This document shows positions 43,949 to 56,446 of a stretch of 64,000 nucleotides of DNA, one piece after another. Both the position numbers and the translations under genes were made by a program. This DNA is from Clavelina lepadiformis. Its lineage: Eukaryota > Chordata > Ascidiacea > Aplousobranchia > Clavelinidae. The stretch is taken from positions 11,417,820-11,481,819 of the forward strand of contig NC_135248.1 in the NCBI RefSeq assembly GCF_947623445.1, read 5' to 3'. The notes below the pieces were generated by a model. The model had not been told where the DNA came from and searched no databases. It was given only the letters and a program-made list of their open reading frames with translations. Positions within the stretch are counted from its first letter, which is position 1, and the number at the start of each line of letters is the position of its first letter.

Positions 43949-46900
43949 ATGAAGGAACTTTTGTCCAGGATGAAGCTGTGTCCGCTACTTATGCTGCTTA
44001 TTCTCATTCTTTGCGGAAAGCTCACAACCGGACAAAGTCTTAACCAAACAATACCAACGCCAGGTGACGACATGTTAAAAATGTGTAGCATTTTGTTTTG
44101 TGAATAAAGTGTCTTCAGTAGGCTTGAAACACGTTTGAAGTTAACTTTAACGAAGGTTAAAGGTTCTCATTATGGTTAAATTCAAATAATCTTTTCCCAC
44201 ATTCCCACGCGTCTAAAGTTGGATCATCAAACACATATCGGTTATTTATAACTTTGTTGTTCATTTTTCGTCAAACTCAGCATATTTCAAAAGTTGTATT
44301 TCTTACCGTTTATCTTTATTGGTCTTTCTATTTGGTCACCGCTGTTTATCGTATTTAAAAAAACGGATGAAAGTTTTCTGGTAACGTACCGTAATACAGC
44401 ACAATCATTGCCATACGATCAAGGCCACTCGAAGTCCTCGCTTCTCGTTGCGGGATTATACCATTAAGTGAAAGGTTACGCAATCCAGAACTATTTCAAA
44501 ATGTTGTAACAGTAAATACAGGGCGTATTTCTTATACCTATTTTATTCCATGTGTAAATTTATAATAATAAATATAGATAGAAATAATTTCTAACTCATG
44601 TTTCAAATGCGTAGCAGGTTGTTGATTTCTTGTGTAATAGACTGTATCGATGGCCCAAGCGCATGGTACAACGGCAGTCATAGCTACACAGAAAGTGGCA
44701 CTCTATGCCAAAGATGGGATGTCTCATACCCTCATAGACCCAGAGAAATTCCTTCTGACGGTGGACATCATAATTATTGTCGGTAAGGAACCGCGTATAA
44801 GTATTTTGGTACACATCTTCTATTATATAGAAAATTATACAGATGATGTTACTAAGTACTATTGGGCTATGCCTTAATATTTCCCCTTTTATTCAGCCTA
44901 TTCAATAGTTAAAGCAGGATTTGTGAAGCTTATTTGCGGTGTAGGTCTATATAACGATTTAATACAGAACGTATTAAACATATTTGAATCCTTAATATTT
45001 TGCCTTTACATATAGGCCTACCCTTTAAATCAGTGATTCTCAACCTTTTTAGTGCCAGAGCCAAATTTCAAACCTCAGGTTTGCAAGGAGCCGCATGAAA
45101 AACAATAGTCTAATTAAAAAACATTACTTAAGAAAGCAACAACAACTCACAAGAACACGAAAAAATATGAAAATCTGTTTAATGTGAAATTTGACACTGA
45201 TTTTGACTTTTTACAAGTGTGTCAAAACGAGGCGTAATAGTAGAGGCTAATTGATTAACACTGCAGAAATAGCTATTTCTTTATTGCCATAGCTTAACGA
45301 TCAGGACTAAATATATGATGACGTCACAAACCACAAAATGATTTTACACAGCAGGACGATAGTAACCTGGTAACATTAGTACTTCGTACACGGGATCCTT
45401 GCTAGGACAATTCACTAATTCTTGATTTCTTTTACTTCCTTTGTTGCAATTCTGGTACAAATAATTAATTTTTCACTAAGTTAGTGAGAGCCGCAAAATA
45501 TACAGTTGAGAGCCGCGGTTGAGAATCACTGCTTTAAATAGTGAATATTTTAAGTAGGCATATCTTGAATTTTGTCATAATTAAAGCAAAGTTTGTAATT
45601 TTGTTTTTTCGAAAAACAGGAACCCTGGCGGTGATTTAGGAGGAACATGGTGCTATACGACCAGCCCGACCAAGCGATGGGAATATTGTCGCATTCCGAA
45701 ATGCAGTAAGTACGAAATGTAACTTTTCTCACCTTTCCCTTAAACCCTTGCTCTGGTTTTCTTGGGGTGGTCCACCAGTTACCCCTGTATTCTTACCAGT
45801 TATGTGCGTGCTATCTGTTGCAAATTCGTGAAGGTCAGTCCACAAAGCGTAACTACAGATGTAAAAACTCTTAACAAAAGCCGCCAAGTACAAGTTGACT
45901 GGACAAAATTTAGATCTATAGTTTAACTGACAGAGTTAATTTTTATCGACAAATCAACATTTTTTATTTTTTACCCACTTTTAGGTGACGACTCTTTGTT
46001 AATTTGGACCAATCATGACACAACAAGCGAAAGCTCTCAAATATTATCAACTTATGCCGATCCTGAAATTATTCAAAACGAGATTGATTTTCCAGGTTCT
46101 TTCAATGCCACTACTTTGGTTAAGTCGAACGAGCTAGTTACAGAGTTTTGGTCTATCACCGGAACCTATCACAGAAATATTCTGTTTTACACCGATCAAA
46201 GGTATCAGTGTGCGTTTTAAGTGGGTTGCTTTGATTTATTGAGGCCATAGCATAGGGAAAAATTACTTAGAGGAACATTTACTTCAGGGACTGCAAAGGC
46301 TTGTGGGGCAGCTGAAAAATTTATTGTGTGCTAATGCTTTTCTGCTTGTACATTGCTTGTATCTGTTTAATGGCTGGAAGTTTTAAATCTTACACAAAGT
46401 TAAAAATAATCAGGAGACCACCAAAAATTATGTTTCCAAATTTTTGGTGTTGATTTATAAGTTTAGCCTATAACGAGATCGATTAACCGGTGTCGGATAT
46501 CTCAGTTTTCATTAACATTTAAATTAAGACAAAAGTACTCAAAAGTTATTCAACTGTGTAATGATCATAGATAAAGCACAGTCTTTCTGCATTCATAAAT
46601 ACCGTAGTTTGAATCGACCTGCATCCATGCGCGATACGTCGTAACGGCACACTCATATCAAAATGAGAATGTTAAATGACTGGATCTTTTTATAGAGCAA
46701 ACTACATTGGAGTGCACCATTTCAAGGACAATCTTATATTGAAGTTCTATAGAGGCATGGCACATGGAATCGAAAGCATGGCATATGACTGGATGACAAG
46801 AAATCTCTACTGGACCGATTCGAACTTTGGATGGGTGATGGTTTCCGAAAGTTCCTTTCGATACTACAGTCCGGTATATCGTGCGGCTGATCCAACACAT

Positions 46901-49900
46901 GCGTTGGCTATTCATGCCAAACAAAGGTAACGAAATGTTTTTTTGAAAGGAACACCACGTTATTATAAAATAGAAAATCCGTTTCAAAATCAAAAAGAAA
47001 TGTTCTGGAAAAAGCTTATTGCATTTCAGGCTACTTTATTTCTCTACTTACAAAAAGTTTAATTCAAAAATCATTGTAACTGACACGGCTGGCAAAAGTG
47101 GAAAGGTTTTATTCCAATATCCTGATGTTGCCGATGTCAATGGACTAACGATTGATTACACAGACGATAGGTACGTCCAAAGCATGTTCGTAATAACTGG
47201 TTCTCCAAGTAAGCCTAATAACGAATGTCCAGTATTGCTTGAGGCCAAATTTATAGATCAGGAAAAATATTTATAATAATACATCGCAAGTTATAGCAAG
47301 TTTTATCGCCAGTAGCGTTGTTCTCACATGAAAAACACGACAATGTTCGGGTTGTGTTCAGATTATACTGGACTGATTTCGACTTTTTGGGTGGGTCGGT
47401 ATTAAGCAGCCGACTGGATGGAACAAACAAAACACTGCATTACAGGAGTGAAACCTCATATTTTTGGGGTGTCGCAGCCTATACTGTGAGTATACTCCCT
47501 GTTTATGTATTTATTCGCATACTCCCAAATTAATAATGTAATGGCAAACAAAGTAGGTTTAAGATTTTTAGGATAAAATTGTAGTAAACATATCTTTAAC
47601 AGGACTTCTTGTACGTGACTGATATTTATGAACGATACAGCCAGAATTCACAGGCTTTCTATCCAATTTGGGTAATTAGCAAAAAAACTTACAATGTTTC
47701 CAACTACATCCATAATGGCAAGCCAAGGGGGATTACAGTTTTAAGCAAAAACGAAGAAAGAGATCCTTTAGACAACTGTGAGAAAATTCCACAAAATTCA
47801 TTGATGAAATTGTGATAATAATATGGTATCGTCTGCTTTTCTCGCTTCTTTTGTAGTGACGAAATTGAAATATTGTACTTGCAGACGCAAACTACGGAAG
47901 TTGCAATGCTCCCGGAGTAAAAGGATGCGCCCATATTTGTCTTCCTCGTATTAACGCATTAAGAGAATGTGCATGCTCACTCGGTTATCATAAAGTCGAC
48001 GATGTTAACTGTAGACCGAGTAAGTTATCAAGACTTGACATTTCCAGAAAACTTCTATATTCTGATCGTGTTTTTTGATTTCACAGGTCTTGTGGTCGAC
48101 GAATTCATCCTTGTTGCTGATTCGGGGCAAGGAAAAGTTTTCCAATTACCGCTTGCATCTGACGCGACAAGTTACTCCATTGTTCCACTATCAAGTAAGA
48201 TAAGAAAAAAACTCAACTGTAAGATGTAGAAGCTTGCACAATGTGTATACAAGATCTTTTTAAATAGGCTACTGTACATTTTTTCAGCACTCATTCATGG
48301 ATTTATTCATTCATTCATTATTTTGCACTCATTCATTACTTTTTGGCTCTTTGAAACACTAATATTCGCTAACTTCTGTTTTATTTATTTTGCAAAAATA
48401 CTTTTGAATTGCAGTTATATCTCGAATTACCACCGTCGCCGCTGACTCTAATAGCCAGTTTGTTTACTGGTCAGAAAAACCAGACGGTACTATTAGAAAA
48501 GGTTTACTAGATGGTACCCGTAAGGCAACACTGAAACTGAACAGTCACGGTGAGTTGTTCAAAAGTCTTTTATTGCTGCTGGTGGTGGTTTTTATATAAC
48601 TTCCCTATTAAAAAATAAATAGTGGAATATTTCAGCGGAAAGTCTTATTGTGGACCCAATATCGAGAAACGCGTTTTTTGTGAACAAAAAGGATGAATCG
48701 ATTTCAGTTATATCCACCGATGGACAAAATCACAAAACTCTTATGACAAGTACATCAGTTAATGCAAACATAAAGATGATTACACAAGACAGTGTTAACA
48801 GGTTATTATCATATAAACTTGGTTGTTTCAAAATTCGTAAAACAATATCAAATTGTGACTTGAGATCACTTAACTTGAAAATTAAAACAAAATTTGATAT
48901 GTTTCAGAAAACTATATTGGACCGATACCAATAACACAGCAGGGCAAGGACAAGTCTGGAGAATGAATCTAGATGGAAGTCGACCTGAACTTGTCCTGAG
49001 CGATTTAGACTGGCCGCATGCATTGACTATTAACCATGAGAGTAAGTTAGTATACAATACAAACAATTAAACCAACTTTTCATTTGGAAACATTTCTGTC
49101 AATAAGTTGGTTTTGTTTCTAAAGACAGCAATCTGTACGTGGCTGAAGCAAAAAGCGCAATAATCTATGAGATTCCACTTGATTCTATCATGAATATAAC
49201 ATCGACGTCGCCGCAAGACATTACAAATCAATTTAAACTTGCAAATTATATTTTCTCGGATGAAGCCAATATTAAAGAGTAAGTTAAATAGTCGGATCTA
49301 AAGTCTGTACAATAATTAAGAAACTAATAATGCTCTAAGTAAACTTAACGTAACTACACCTACAATGACTTTGGTTTGAAATATTTTAGTCTGAGTTAGA
49401 CATAATGGTATATCAATATGAATCGATTCTGAATAAATTGTGCTTTGTCATTTACAACATAGTTTGTCATAGTTGTATTATCTCTTTTTCAGCATAAAGG
49501 TACATCGCAGCAATCTATATTTCGTCGATGACAAGGTTTCAAGTGTAAAAACTTTTAACATAGAAAAAGGTCCAAGTTCTCTGACGTCATTTGGCTCATC
49601 CGATTTCTTTTCCTTGTCATCGATGGCACTTGTCAGCAAGGATTATTATCGATCATATATAGGTCAGTGTATTTTCGATTAAATAATATATTTTATACCG
49701 ATTTTTTATTTCAAACATTTGACCAATATTCTTTATTGCAAACAGCCACCATTCCTTCGCCTTGCCAGCATCGCTCGCCGAAATGCAATGGTATATGCAT
49801 AGACATTAGCAATACAGAGTCAAGCTGTATTTGCAGCGATGGAAAACGTCTCCAAGGCAGTACATGTGTAGATAAAGGAAACATAGCTAGTAAGTATTGC

Positions 49901-52900
49901 AAACACAGCTAAAAAAATTTACACAAAACGGAATCTTTTTAGATTAAAAAAAATCTTTGATGCAATCTAATCATCTCTATATCTTTAAATCTTCATTAAG
50001 CTCTTAGCTGCAGTTTCCAAACAAGTCCCTTTATACAAAATTTTATTTGCCCTGAAGACGTGAGTTTTGGGATGACTAGGATAGGCGTTCACATCCATTC
50101 TAATTATGGTTTCCATTTTCATGACACATAATTTATTTGTTCACAAAATCGTGAAATTCGAAACAAAACGTTTTGCTCTTAAAAAAAAAGTTATCACGTT
50201 TGAAATTTAATTTTGTAACTAATTTTAAACTAACTGGATAACAAGGAGGTGCCAAATTTCGGCAAAATTTGTTGATATTTGCCAATCTTTTCGGCCACAA
50301 CAAATTTTGTTTCAATATTGCCATTGATTTCTGTTCCTTACAACAAAACTTCGTTACAAATGGAACATATTGTTTCTAAATATAAAACTTTGTTTAAAAA
50401 TATAAACAAGTTTTAAAATCTATAGACAACCTTTATACATAGACAGATTTTTAATGCGTGGTCTTTGTGTAAGTAAACTAAATCTTATTTTATTTCAAGT
50501 TATTGCGTTAACTGCAGTATAGTATAGTTATAATACTTAATTTGTGGCAAACCTTTTTAGAAAAAAAATAATCATGGCTGCAAATTTGTCTCGTTCAAGA
50601 AGACACACGAAACTCCTGTTTTCAATAAAACCAAATCCTTTAAACTTGACTGTATAGTAAAGCTTAAATTTTTGACAAAAATTAGATTCGTTTGGTTTTT
50701 ATCGACCACTTTTTCTCAATTTTTGCTTATTTTTTCAAATATTACAAAAAATTTATGAAATATTTTTAAACACAGAAATTTATGGTGGAACGCAATCTTT
50801 CAAATTTAAGAGGACACGTGGGGAAAAGTGAATTTTTACAAGTTGTTGTACACAGAGAATGATAGTGGCTGAAAATATTTGAATATGAAGCACACACTAG
50901 AAACTTACCTTGCTATTGAAATAACTCAACATAAACATGATAAAAATTGAATTTTTTTAATAGTAAATTTGTTTTTCTGTAATAGACGAATTTATTTCAG
51001 TGTATTGCTTAATGCGTCAGGCATTTTAGTCCTATAGTCAGGGTTGCCATACCGTCCTTATTTATAAGATTTGTCCTTATTTTAAAGGTCCGTGTCTTAG
51101 AAAATATGTTTGTCCTTATTTCTAAGAAATGTCCTTATTTTCACTTTCGTCCTTATTTTTAGGGCGGATGTGGGCACTTTTGTCCTTATTTTGGGCATTT
51201 TGTCACCTTACGATACCATTTTGTACCAAAGAGATACCGAAATTATGAACATGCAGATAGTGTCTTGTTTTTTTTTTTTTTTTTTTTTAGGAATATTGGT
51301 TGCTTTCTCTTGTTGTACACTGTTTAAGGTGGTATTCCTCGTTCACTTTCTAGTCGTCCTTATTTTTGAGTTGAGACTGATGGCAACCCTGCCTATAGTA
51401 GACCTATCACGCGTACTTTTCATAAATCAGTGTACACTATAAGCAGGGTTGCCATACAGTCCTTATTTCTAAGATTTGTCCTTATTTTGAAGGTCCCTGT
51501 CTTAGAAAATGTTTTTTTCCTTTTTTTTAAGAAATGTCCTTATTTTCACTTGCGTCCTTATTTTCGTCTTATTTTTAGGGTAGAGGTTCGTATTTTGGGC
51601 ATTTTGACACCTTTAGTATACCATTTTGTACCAAAGAGATACAAAATTTAAAAACATGCAGATGGTGTCTCGTTTTTTTTTTGTTTTTTTGTTAGGAACA
51701 TTGGTTGCTTTCTCCTGTTGTGCATTTTTTAAAGTGATATTCGTCTTTCGTTTCCTAGTCGTGCTTATTTTTGAGTTGAGACCGATGGCAACCCTGACTA
51801 TAAGATATATGGTGGTTAAAAACCCTTGTAGTTCAAGTGGTATACTGAATGTATAATATATTATATTCACACATACTCAATACTATTCATACATACATAT
51901 ACTGTATTACTGTAATGTATATCGTATAATCATGGACGCAAATTTGCTGGGCCAAAATGTTCGTTGTTCAAGTATAAACAAACACGGATTTGTTGTACCA
52001 ATAAACTAATGCCAGCATATAAACTTGACTGAAGCTGAATTCGTCATGAAAATCCATTTGTTTTCCTGTAATGGACGAATGTTTTTCAGTTTGCTGCTTA
52101 TCGCGTCGAGTATTACGTCTGAATTTTGTAAGAAACTGTTGTACTCTAGAAATTATGGTAGCTGAAAAGCCTTTGCGTATAGAACAAGTAGACACAAGAG
52201 GTTTATGGTGGATATAAGTTAATGCCATATGAACTTGAATAAAATTGACATTTTTAATGGTCGATTGGTGGTTTTCCTGTAATAAACGGCTTTTATTCAT
52301 TTTTTTTTGTATATTGCACCAACTCAACGACATATACAAGAATATGAATTCCAATAAGTTTGAGAAATAACAACCAGTCTGCGCTGTACGGTTTCAATGT
52401 CTCGAACTAATTATTCTTGTAACATTGGGCGAATGAACGTCCTTAATTAATGCATCTCACTTAACTTGTATCACTAACTACAAATATTATATGTTTATAA
52501 GTTATTAAAATTATATTAAATATGCTTAAATAAAGTTGTTCTATAAGGCATAGGCACCACATACCGTACGTCCAGGTTGTTACTTCAATATTTTTCTGAA
52601 AAGAGAAACAATTAATGGGAAGGATAGGCTGGATTTAAGAAGTATCTGCACATTTAAAAGGAATATCCGCGGAAAACTCTTTCATTTTGTGCAATTTGCA
52701 GTTGAAAAATAACAGAATTAACGCAGAAAATGATCGAGTCTTTGCTGCAAACGTATATGCATTTAACCGTGAAAACGTATATGGAAAAAGGCAAGGGAAC
52801 CGAAAGAAAATATAGAAACAAAGAAAAATGAGCAAACTACAATGAAGTTTTTCGCCATGTTGTTTATCATAAAATACAGCTTTTCATGAATTTTATAAGA

Positions 52901-53226
52901 AATTGTTGTGCACAAAGGATCACGGTGCCTCAAAATCTTTGTAAATTAGTTCAAGCAGACAAATAAAATTTACCGTGCCATATCTAGTAGTGTTTTTCGT
53001 CAATTATTTTTGTTACTAAATAAAAATCGAAGTGATTATTTCACAGTATTTAGGTCACGCAGCTTTTTGTAGCAATTGGGCTCGACTGCCACATCAAAAT
53101 ATCCAAAGAGATGCGGACGATCCGCACTTTGGTGATTATTACCAATTGTCTAGTAAGTGCACAAATAAGCTGGGTAGCCTTCTTGATGTGACGACAGCGG
53201 CAAGCGCGATGCTATACTGTTGTTAA
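43949..53226 (+). CDS. Secreted kringle protein with two YWTD propeller-EGF units
   Basis: Seventeen exons join in consistent phase to 849 residues: 43949-44063, 44641-44782, 45620-45705, 45985-46201, 46696-46926, 47030-47170, 47362-47485, 47603-47777, 47885-48019, 48087-48194, 48415-48549, 48636-48801, 48908-49041, 49125-49278, 49493-49662, 49746-49889 and, less surely, 53054-53226. Exon 1 is a signal peptide. Exons 2-3 form a complete kringle ending W-E-Y-C-R-I-P-K-C. Exons 4-8 and 10-15 each carry six YWTD-type blades (LYWTD and variants). Exons 9 and 16 are EGF-like with six cysteines. Propeller plus EGF is the LRP5/6 unit, a ligand-binding module, but no LDL-A repeats or membrane helix were found. 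I do not know a vertebrate protein with this order. The last exon, 3.2 kb away behind repeats, holds a Cys-containing tail and a stop. Confidence 0.85.
45031..45531. mobile_element. Non-autonomous hAT element (MITE), 501 bp
   Basis: Starts CAGTGATTCTCAACC and ends GGTTGAGAATCACTG, perfect 15-bp terminal inverted repeats. It is flanked by the 8-bp direct repeat CTTTAAAT (45023-45030 and 45532-45539). Terminal CAGNG and an 8-bp duplication define hAT; the termini match the Charlie-type consensus. It has no coding capacity. It lies in the intron splitting the kringle domain and is moved by a transposase encoded elsewhere. Confidence 0.92.
51039..51391. mobile_element. hAT-type MITE, 353 bp, copy 1
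   Basis: Starts CAGGGTTGCCATAC and ends ATGGCAACCCTG, with 8-bp direct repeats CCTATAGT outside (51031-51038 and 51392-51399). The interior is full of TGTCCTTATTTT words. Same family as 51444-51796 but with its own target duplication, so it is an independent insertion. Confidence 0.92.
51444..51796. mobile_element. hAT-type MITE, 353 bp, copy 2
   Basis: Same termini (CAGGGTTGCC / GGCAACCCTG), same length and same orientation as copy 1, flanked by ACTATAAG (51436-51443 and 51797-51804). The two copies differ at a number of bases, including homopolymers. They lie only 52 bp apart. Confidence 0.92.
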
Positions 53227-54433
53227 AGACGGGCTGTTAGATTAAAAGAATGGGATTTTAGCTGTTCAAGGTTTTATTGGAGTTAGATTTCGATTGGAAG
53301 GTGGCTATAGACTGCTATACTATATTATAATAAGTTAGGTTAACAAGAAACTGTGAAATAAAAAATAATGTATAAGGTGGCTTTATTAATGTTAGCTTAG
53401 TCAATGAAAAGCTAGATGAAAATTTCTTTCATATTAAAAATAAAAAAACGTTGTCATCTTTGCTAACTTTTAGCATAAAGATCGAATTTAATAGATCTGT
53501 TGAGACAGGTGTTTATATTTTTTTTGTTGGAAACACGTTTTAACTTACTGGAATTGTCAACATCTTACGGATACTATGATTCTGCCAGAATGATAGTGAT
53601 TATGTTAGTATAGACTAGCTGCATGGAAGTATAGTGTTTGCCGCAGTTTCAGCCAACCAGCCCATTATCAAGTCTTACATTCAACCGTTGAATTTCAACG
53701 GGAACTTTTGGCTAGTTCCTTGTTAGTGACTTAACCCGTGTGTGGCTATCGTCAAAGCCATATTTATTAAAAGTGATTATTAAATTATTAAAAGTTCTCC
53801 TAACGGAATAGCATAAATTTTCAATTTTGGACGTCCGGGGCAGCTTAAACTGTTGCGCTCCTATTTTCGATAAATGTATAAATCCATCCACACCTATGCT
53901 TTTATGCCTGTTTCAAGCATTCTTTGCTTGAATTGTGCAGCATTTATATGGACGTGGTGGATATGTGATACAAGCTAATTGCTTGCTTGCAAATAAAGCA
54001 TATGATGGTGACCACTACATTGCTTCTAAGGTGCATGCCATGTGAGTTACGTATTCGTCATGTATGCCAAACTGACCTTTAGCATGCTCGTCGCTGGAAT
54101 GCACCCTGGTAGTGGTATGGTTAGGCACATTGTTGAGTAAAAAAGTAAAAGTAACAAAAATCATATATGCAATTAATTAACAGCCCCAGTTCGAAAGTCA
54201 CCGATTTTAGTGAAATCTCTTTCTCTCTCACTCTGTATATAGTCAAAGGATTTGACTTCTTTCTACATCAGCATCACAAAGAAATTAACATTTTGACCAC
54301 TGTAATGTTCATACTGTATTGTTTTATGCCTGTGTTTTTTTATAACAAGTATATATATTATATATATATGTTTTAAATGATGTTTTTCCATCTTTTATGC
54401 AGTTATACAAAACTTGACTACCATTAACTTGTG
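53227..54433. other. Spacer with polyadenylation signal of the kringle gene
   Basis: AATAAA at 53357-53362 lies 131 bases after the proposed stop and fits a short 3' UTR. The rest contains no supported gene. A pyrimidine-rich stretch ending in TTTTATGCAG about 30 bases before the MED17 ATG looks like a 3' splice site. Confidence 0.5.
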
Positions 54434-56446
54434 ATGGCTTCACATCAGACTGAACAAAATGATAAAATATCCATAGCTTCACTTTCTGAAAACAAAATTC
54501 AAGAAATATCATATGATGGACAAGAAACTTACTTTAAGCCGTTCACCTTGTCAGAAAGCCTTACAGACCTGGCTAATCGCATCAATTTTTTAAACGAAAA
54601 CGACAATGACTTCCAAGAAGATGGAGAAGAAGAAGACCCAAAGGGATTTCATCAAGCAAAACAGTGGCCATGGAGGGATATTCACAGTCACTTGCAACGT
54701 GCTCTCATTGAAATGAATGTGCTGGTTGACGTTATATCGATTACTCAAAACAAACCTACAACTTTGAAAGACTCTGCTGCTGAATCAAGTGATGCGAATC
54801 GCTATCTGATGTATGATCTTGCTCAGAAAGATTCTGAACCTACTAAGCCGATGCTTCAACTTATAACAAAGAAAAAATGCTTGGCTGGGGCTGCAAAGAT
54901 TCTCTTAAATGGTTATGAAAGACTCAACAAAGCTTGGACAGAGACATCTGGCCAGATTAGTTTTCATTCGGAATTGTTGAAATTACGCCAGTGTTGGCGT
55001 GTTCGCCGGGTAGGGGATAAAATTATGGGGGATTTAAGTTATAGAACAGCTGGATCTAACTTCTGGCATAGTGGGGCTTTCGAAGTCATAAAAAGGTCTG
55101 GTGATGATACCGATGAAGATAGTTCATATGGGAGTGCCCTTCCTTCAAAATTGAAATCACCTATCAGTGTGGAAGTCAGTTCAGATCTACTGGGTTATGC
55201 TGAGATATTTGTTTCTGTGATTAACTTAGATGTCCATAGGGATTCATTACCTGACGACGTGAGCGAGTGTTTTTCGCTTAATTTTCATGATCTCATGCGG
55301 AGTTCTGTCTTGCAAGTGAATCAACCCCCTTGGCATCAAAAACTGGTTAATGCACAGAATGTTTTGTTTTGCAAAGAGTTTTTTACGCGCTTGACCAAAG
55401 AAGCCATTCAGCTACGTTGTAGGTCCCTGTACTCCCCGTTTGTTATAGTAGGTGATACCATATCTGCTTTAGTATTTCCACACACTCAACTTTCAGTTCA
55501 TTTACGTTACAAGCAAAAGCCACTGTTGGATAAAAAAACTGCGAGTAGTAATATCAAGAGCTTGTTTAGCTTCAAGCATACTCTTTTGCAATTACTCCAG
55601 AAGGATCACTCGAAACAGCTCAATATCCCAACACCTCATCCAACCTCCGCAGTGCTTGGTTTAACTCCGGAAATGCGTCATGCCTCTATCCAGCCATGGT
55701 CGTCAATGCAATTGGACACGACCTTAAAACGTGACGATGATTCCTTGGCTCAAGCAATGGTGAAGATGGCAAAACATTACGAAGTCCGCAGACGCCTTGC
55801 AAAAGTCATCAAGATGATCTCGAATGAGTATTCGGATCCTGATATCCAAGCACATTGGCTAACTCTTTCTAACCAGTATGAATCCTGTGTTCGAATGACA
55901 ATGGCCAGCTTTGGCTATGAGGCATGCCACCGCACTGTATTTCAGGCCACTGCCATGGCTGATAAAGTGAAATTTTTACATCGTGAAGGCAAAATCGTTT
56001 TTGTTGAAGTTGATGAATCTTGCATCTACAAGTACCTAGTTACCCTTATTTCTGGACACCAGACCTTAACAATAGACAAGCTAGCTCGGAACATGGGTTG
56101 GAATGTATTGCAAGTCACGCCCCGAAGTGGCATTGACTTTAACTCTAGTGTTATAAATAGAGGTAGTTTGGTTGCTTCCTCTCCATCTTTCGACAGTTAT
56201 GTTGGCATTGTTTGTTCCACTACTTACCAGGGAACAGTAGAATATGACGTAAAAGTCAAGTACACTAAATCGCCTGAAAATAAATCCACAAAAACATCGA
56301 AAGATCCAGAGTTATTGGCGATGCAGTTTGACAAGTACATGTCTATTGGTGGCACATGGCAAAAAGTCAACTGGCAGAAAATTTATGGACGCAATTTTAT
56401 AAACAAAGTTGAAACACTATTGACTTGTCTTGTCAATTATGATTGA
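54434..56446 (+). CDS. MED17: Mediator complex subunit 17, single exon
   Basis: The 670-residue frame (human MED17: 651) matches the family along its whole length. It opens with a YFKPFTLSE-like N-terminal motif and an acidic linker. A W-P-W-R-x-I-H-x-x-L-x-x-A-L-x-E-M segment follows, then a long conserved domain with L-R-x-x-W-R-V-R-R and a C-terminal region ending in a Q-K-V-N-W box. MED17 is the scaffold of the Mediator head module and links activators to RNA polymerase II in the nucleus. The start is ATG 54434. The human gene is split by many introns, whereas this copy has none, although it looks complete and undamaged. XPA follows 481 bp downstream on the same strand. Confidence 0.95.
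   Translation: MASHQTEQNDKISIASLSENKIQEISYDGQETYFKPFTLSESLTDLANRINFLNENDNDFQEDGEEEDPKGFHQAKQWPWRDIHSHLQRALIEMNVLVDVISITQNKPTTLKDSAAESSDANRYLMYDLAQKDSEPTKPMLQLITKKKCLAGAAKILLNGYERLNKAWTETSGQISFHSELLKLRQCWRVRRVGDKIMGDLSYRTAGSNFWHSGAFEVIKRSGDDTDEDSSYGSALPSKLKSPISVEVSSDLLGYAEIFVSVINLDVHRDSLPDDVSECFSLNFHDLMRSSVLQVNQPPWHQKLVNAQNVLFCKEFFTRLTKEAIQLRCRSLYSPFVIVGDTISALVFPHTQLSVHLRYKQKPLLDKKTASSNIKSLFSFKHTLLQLLQKDHSKQLNIPTPHPTSAVLGLTPEMRHASIQPWSSMQLDTTLKRDDDSLAQAMVKMAKHYEVRRRLAKVIKMISNEYSDPDIQAHWLTLSNQYESCVRMTMASFGYEACHRTVFQATAMADKVKFLHREGKIVFVEVDESCIYKYLVTLISGHQTLTIDKLARNMGWNVLQVTPRSGIDFNSSVINRGSLVASSPSFDSYVGIVCSTTYQGTVEYDVKVKYTKSPENKSTKTSKDPELLAMQFDKYMSIGGTWQKVNWQKIYGRNFINKVETLLTCLVNYD

Larger units (their letters stand above)
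50560..53010. repeat. Diverged intronic repeat array
   Basis: Several weakly conserved copies of the same blocks recur. One is TTTTCCTGTAATGGACGAAT-like (near 50970, 52065 and 52270). Another, near 50840, 52125 and 52895, reads roughly AAGAAACTGTTGTAC followed by A-rich sequence and GGCTGAAAA. One unit has been interrupted by the MITE at 51039. No element type was recognised. The array fills the last intron of the kringle gene. Confidence 0.5.

Noticed and set aside
44641..45705. Kremen orthologue
   Set aside because: The kringle is followed by YWTD propellers, not WSC and CUB domains.
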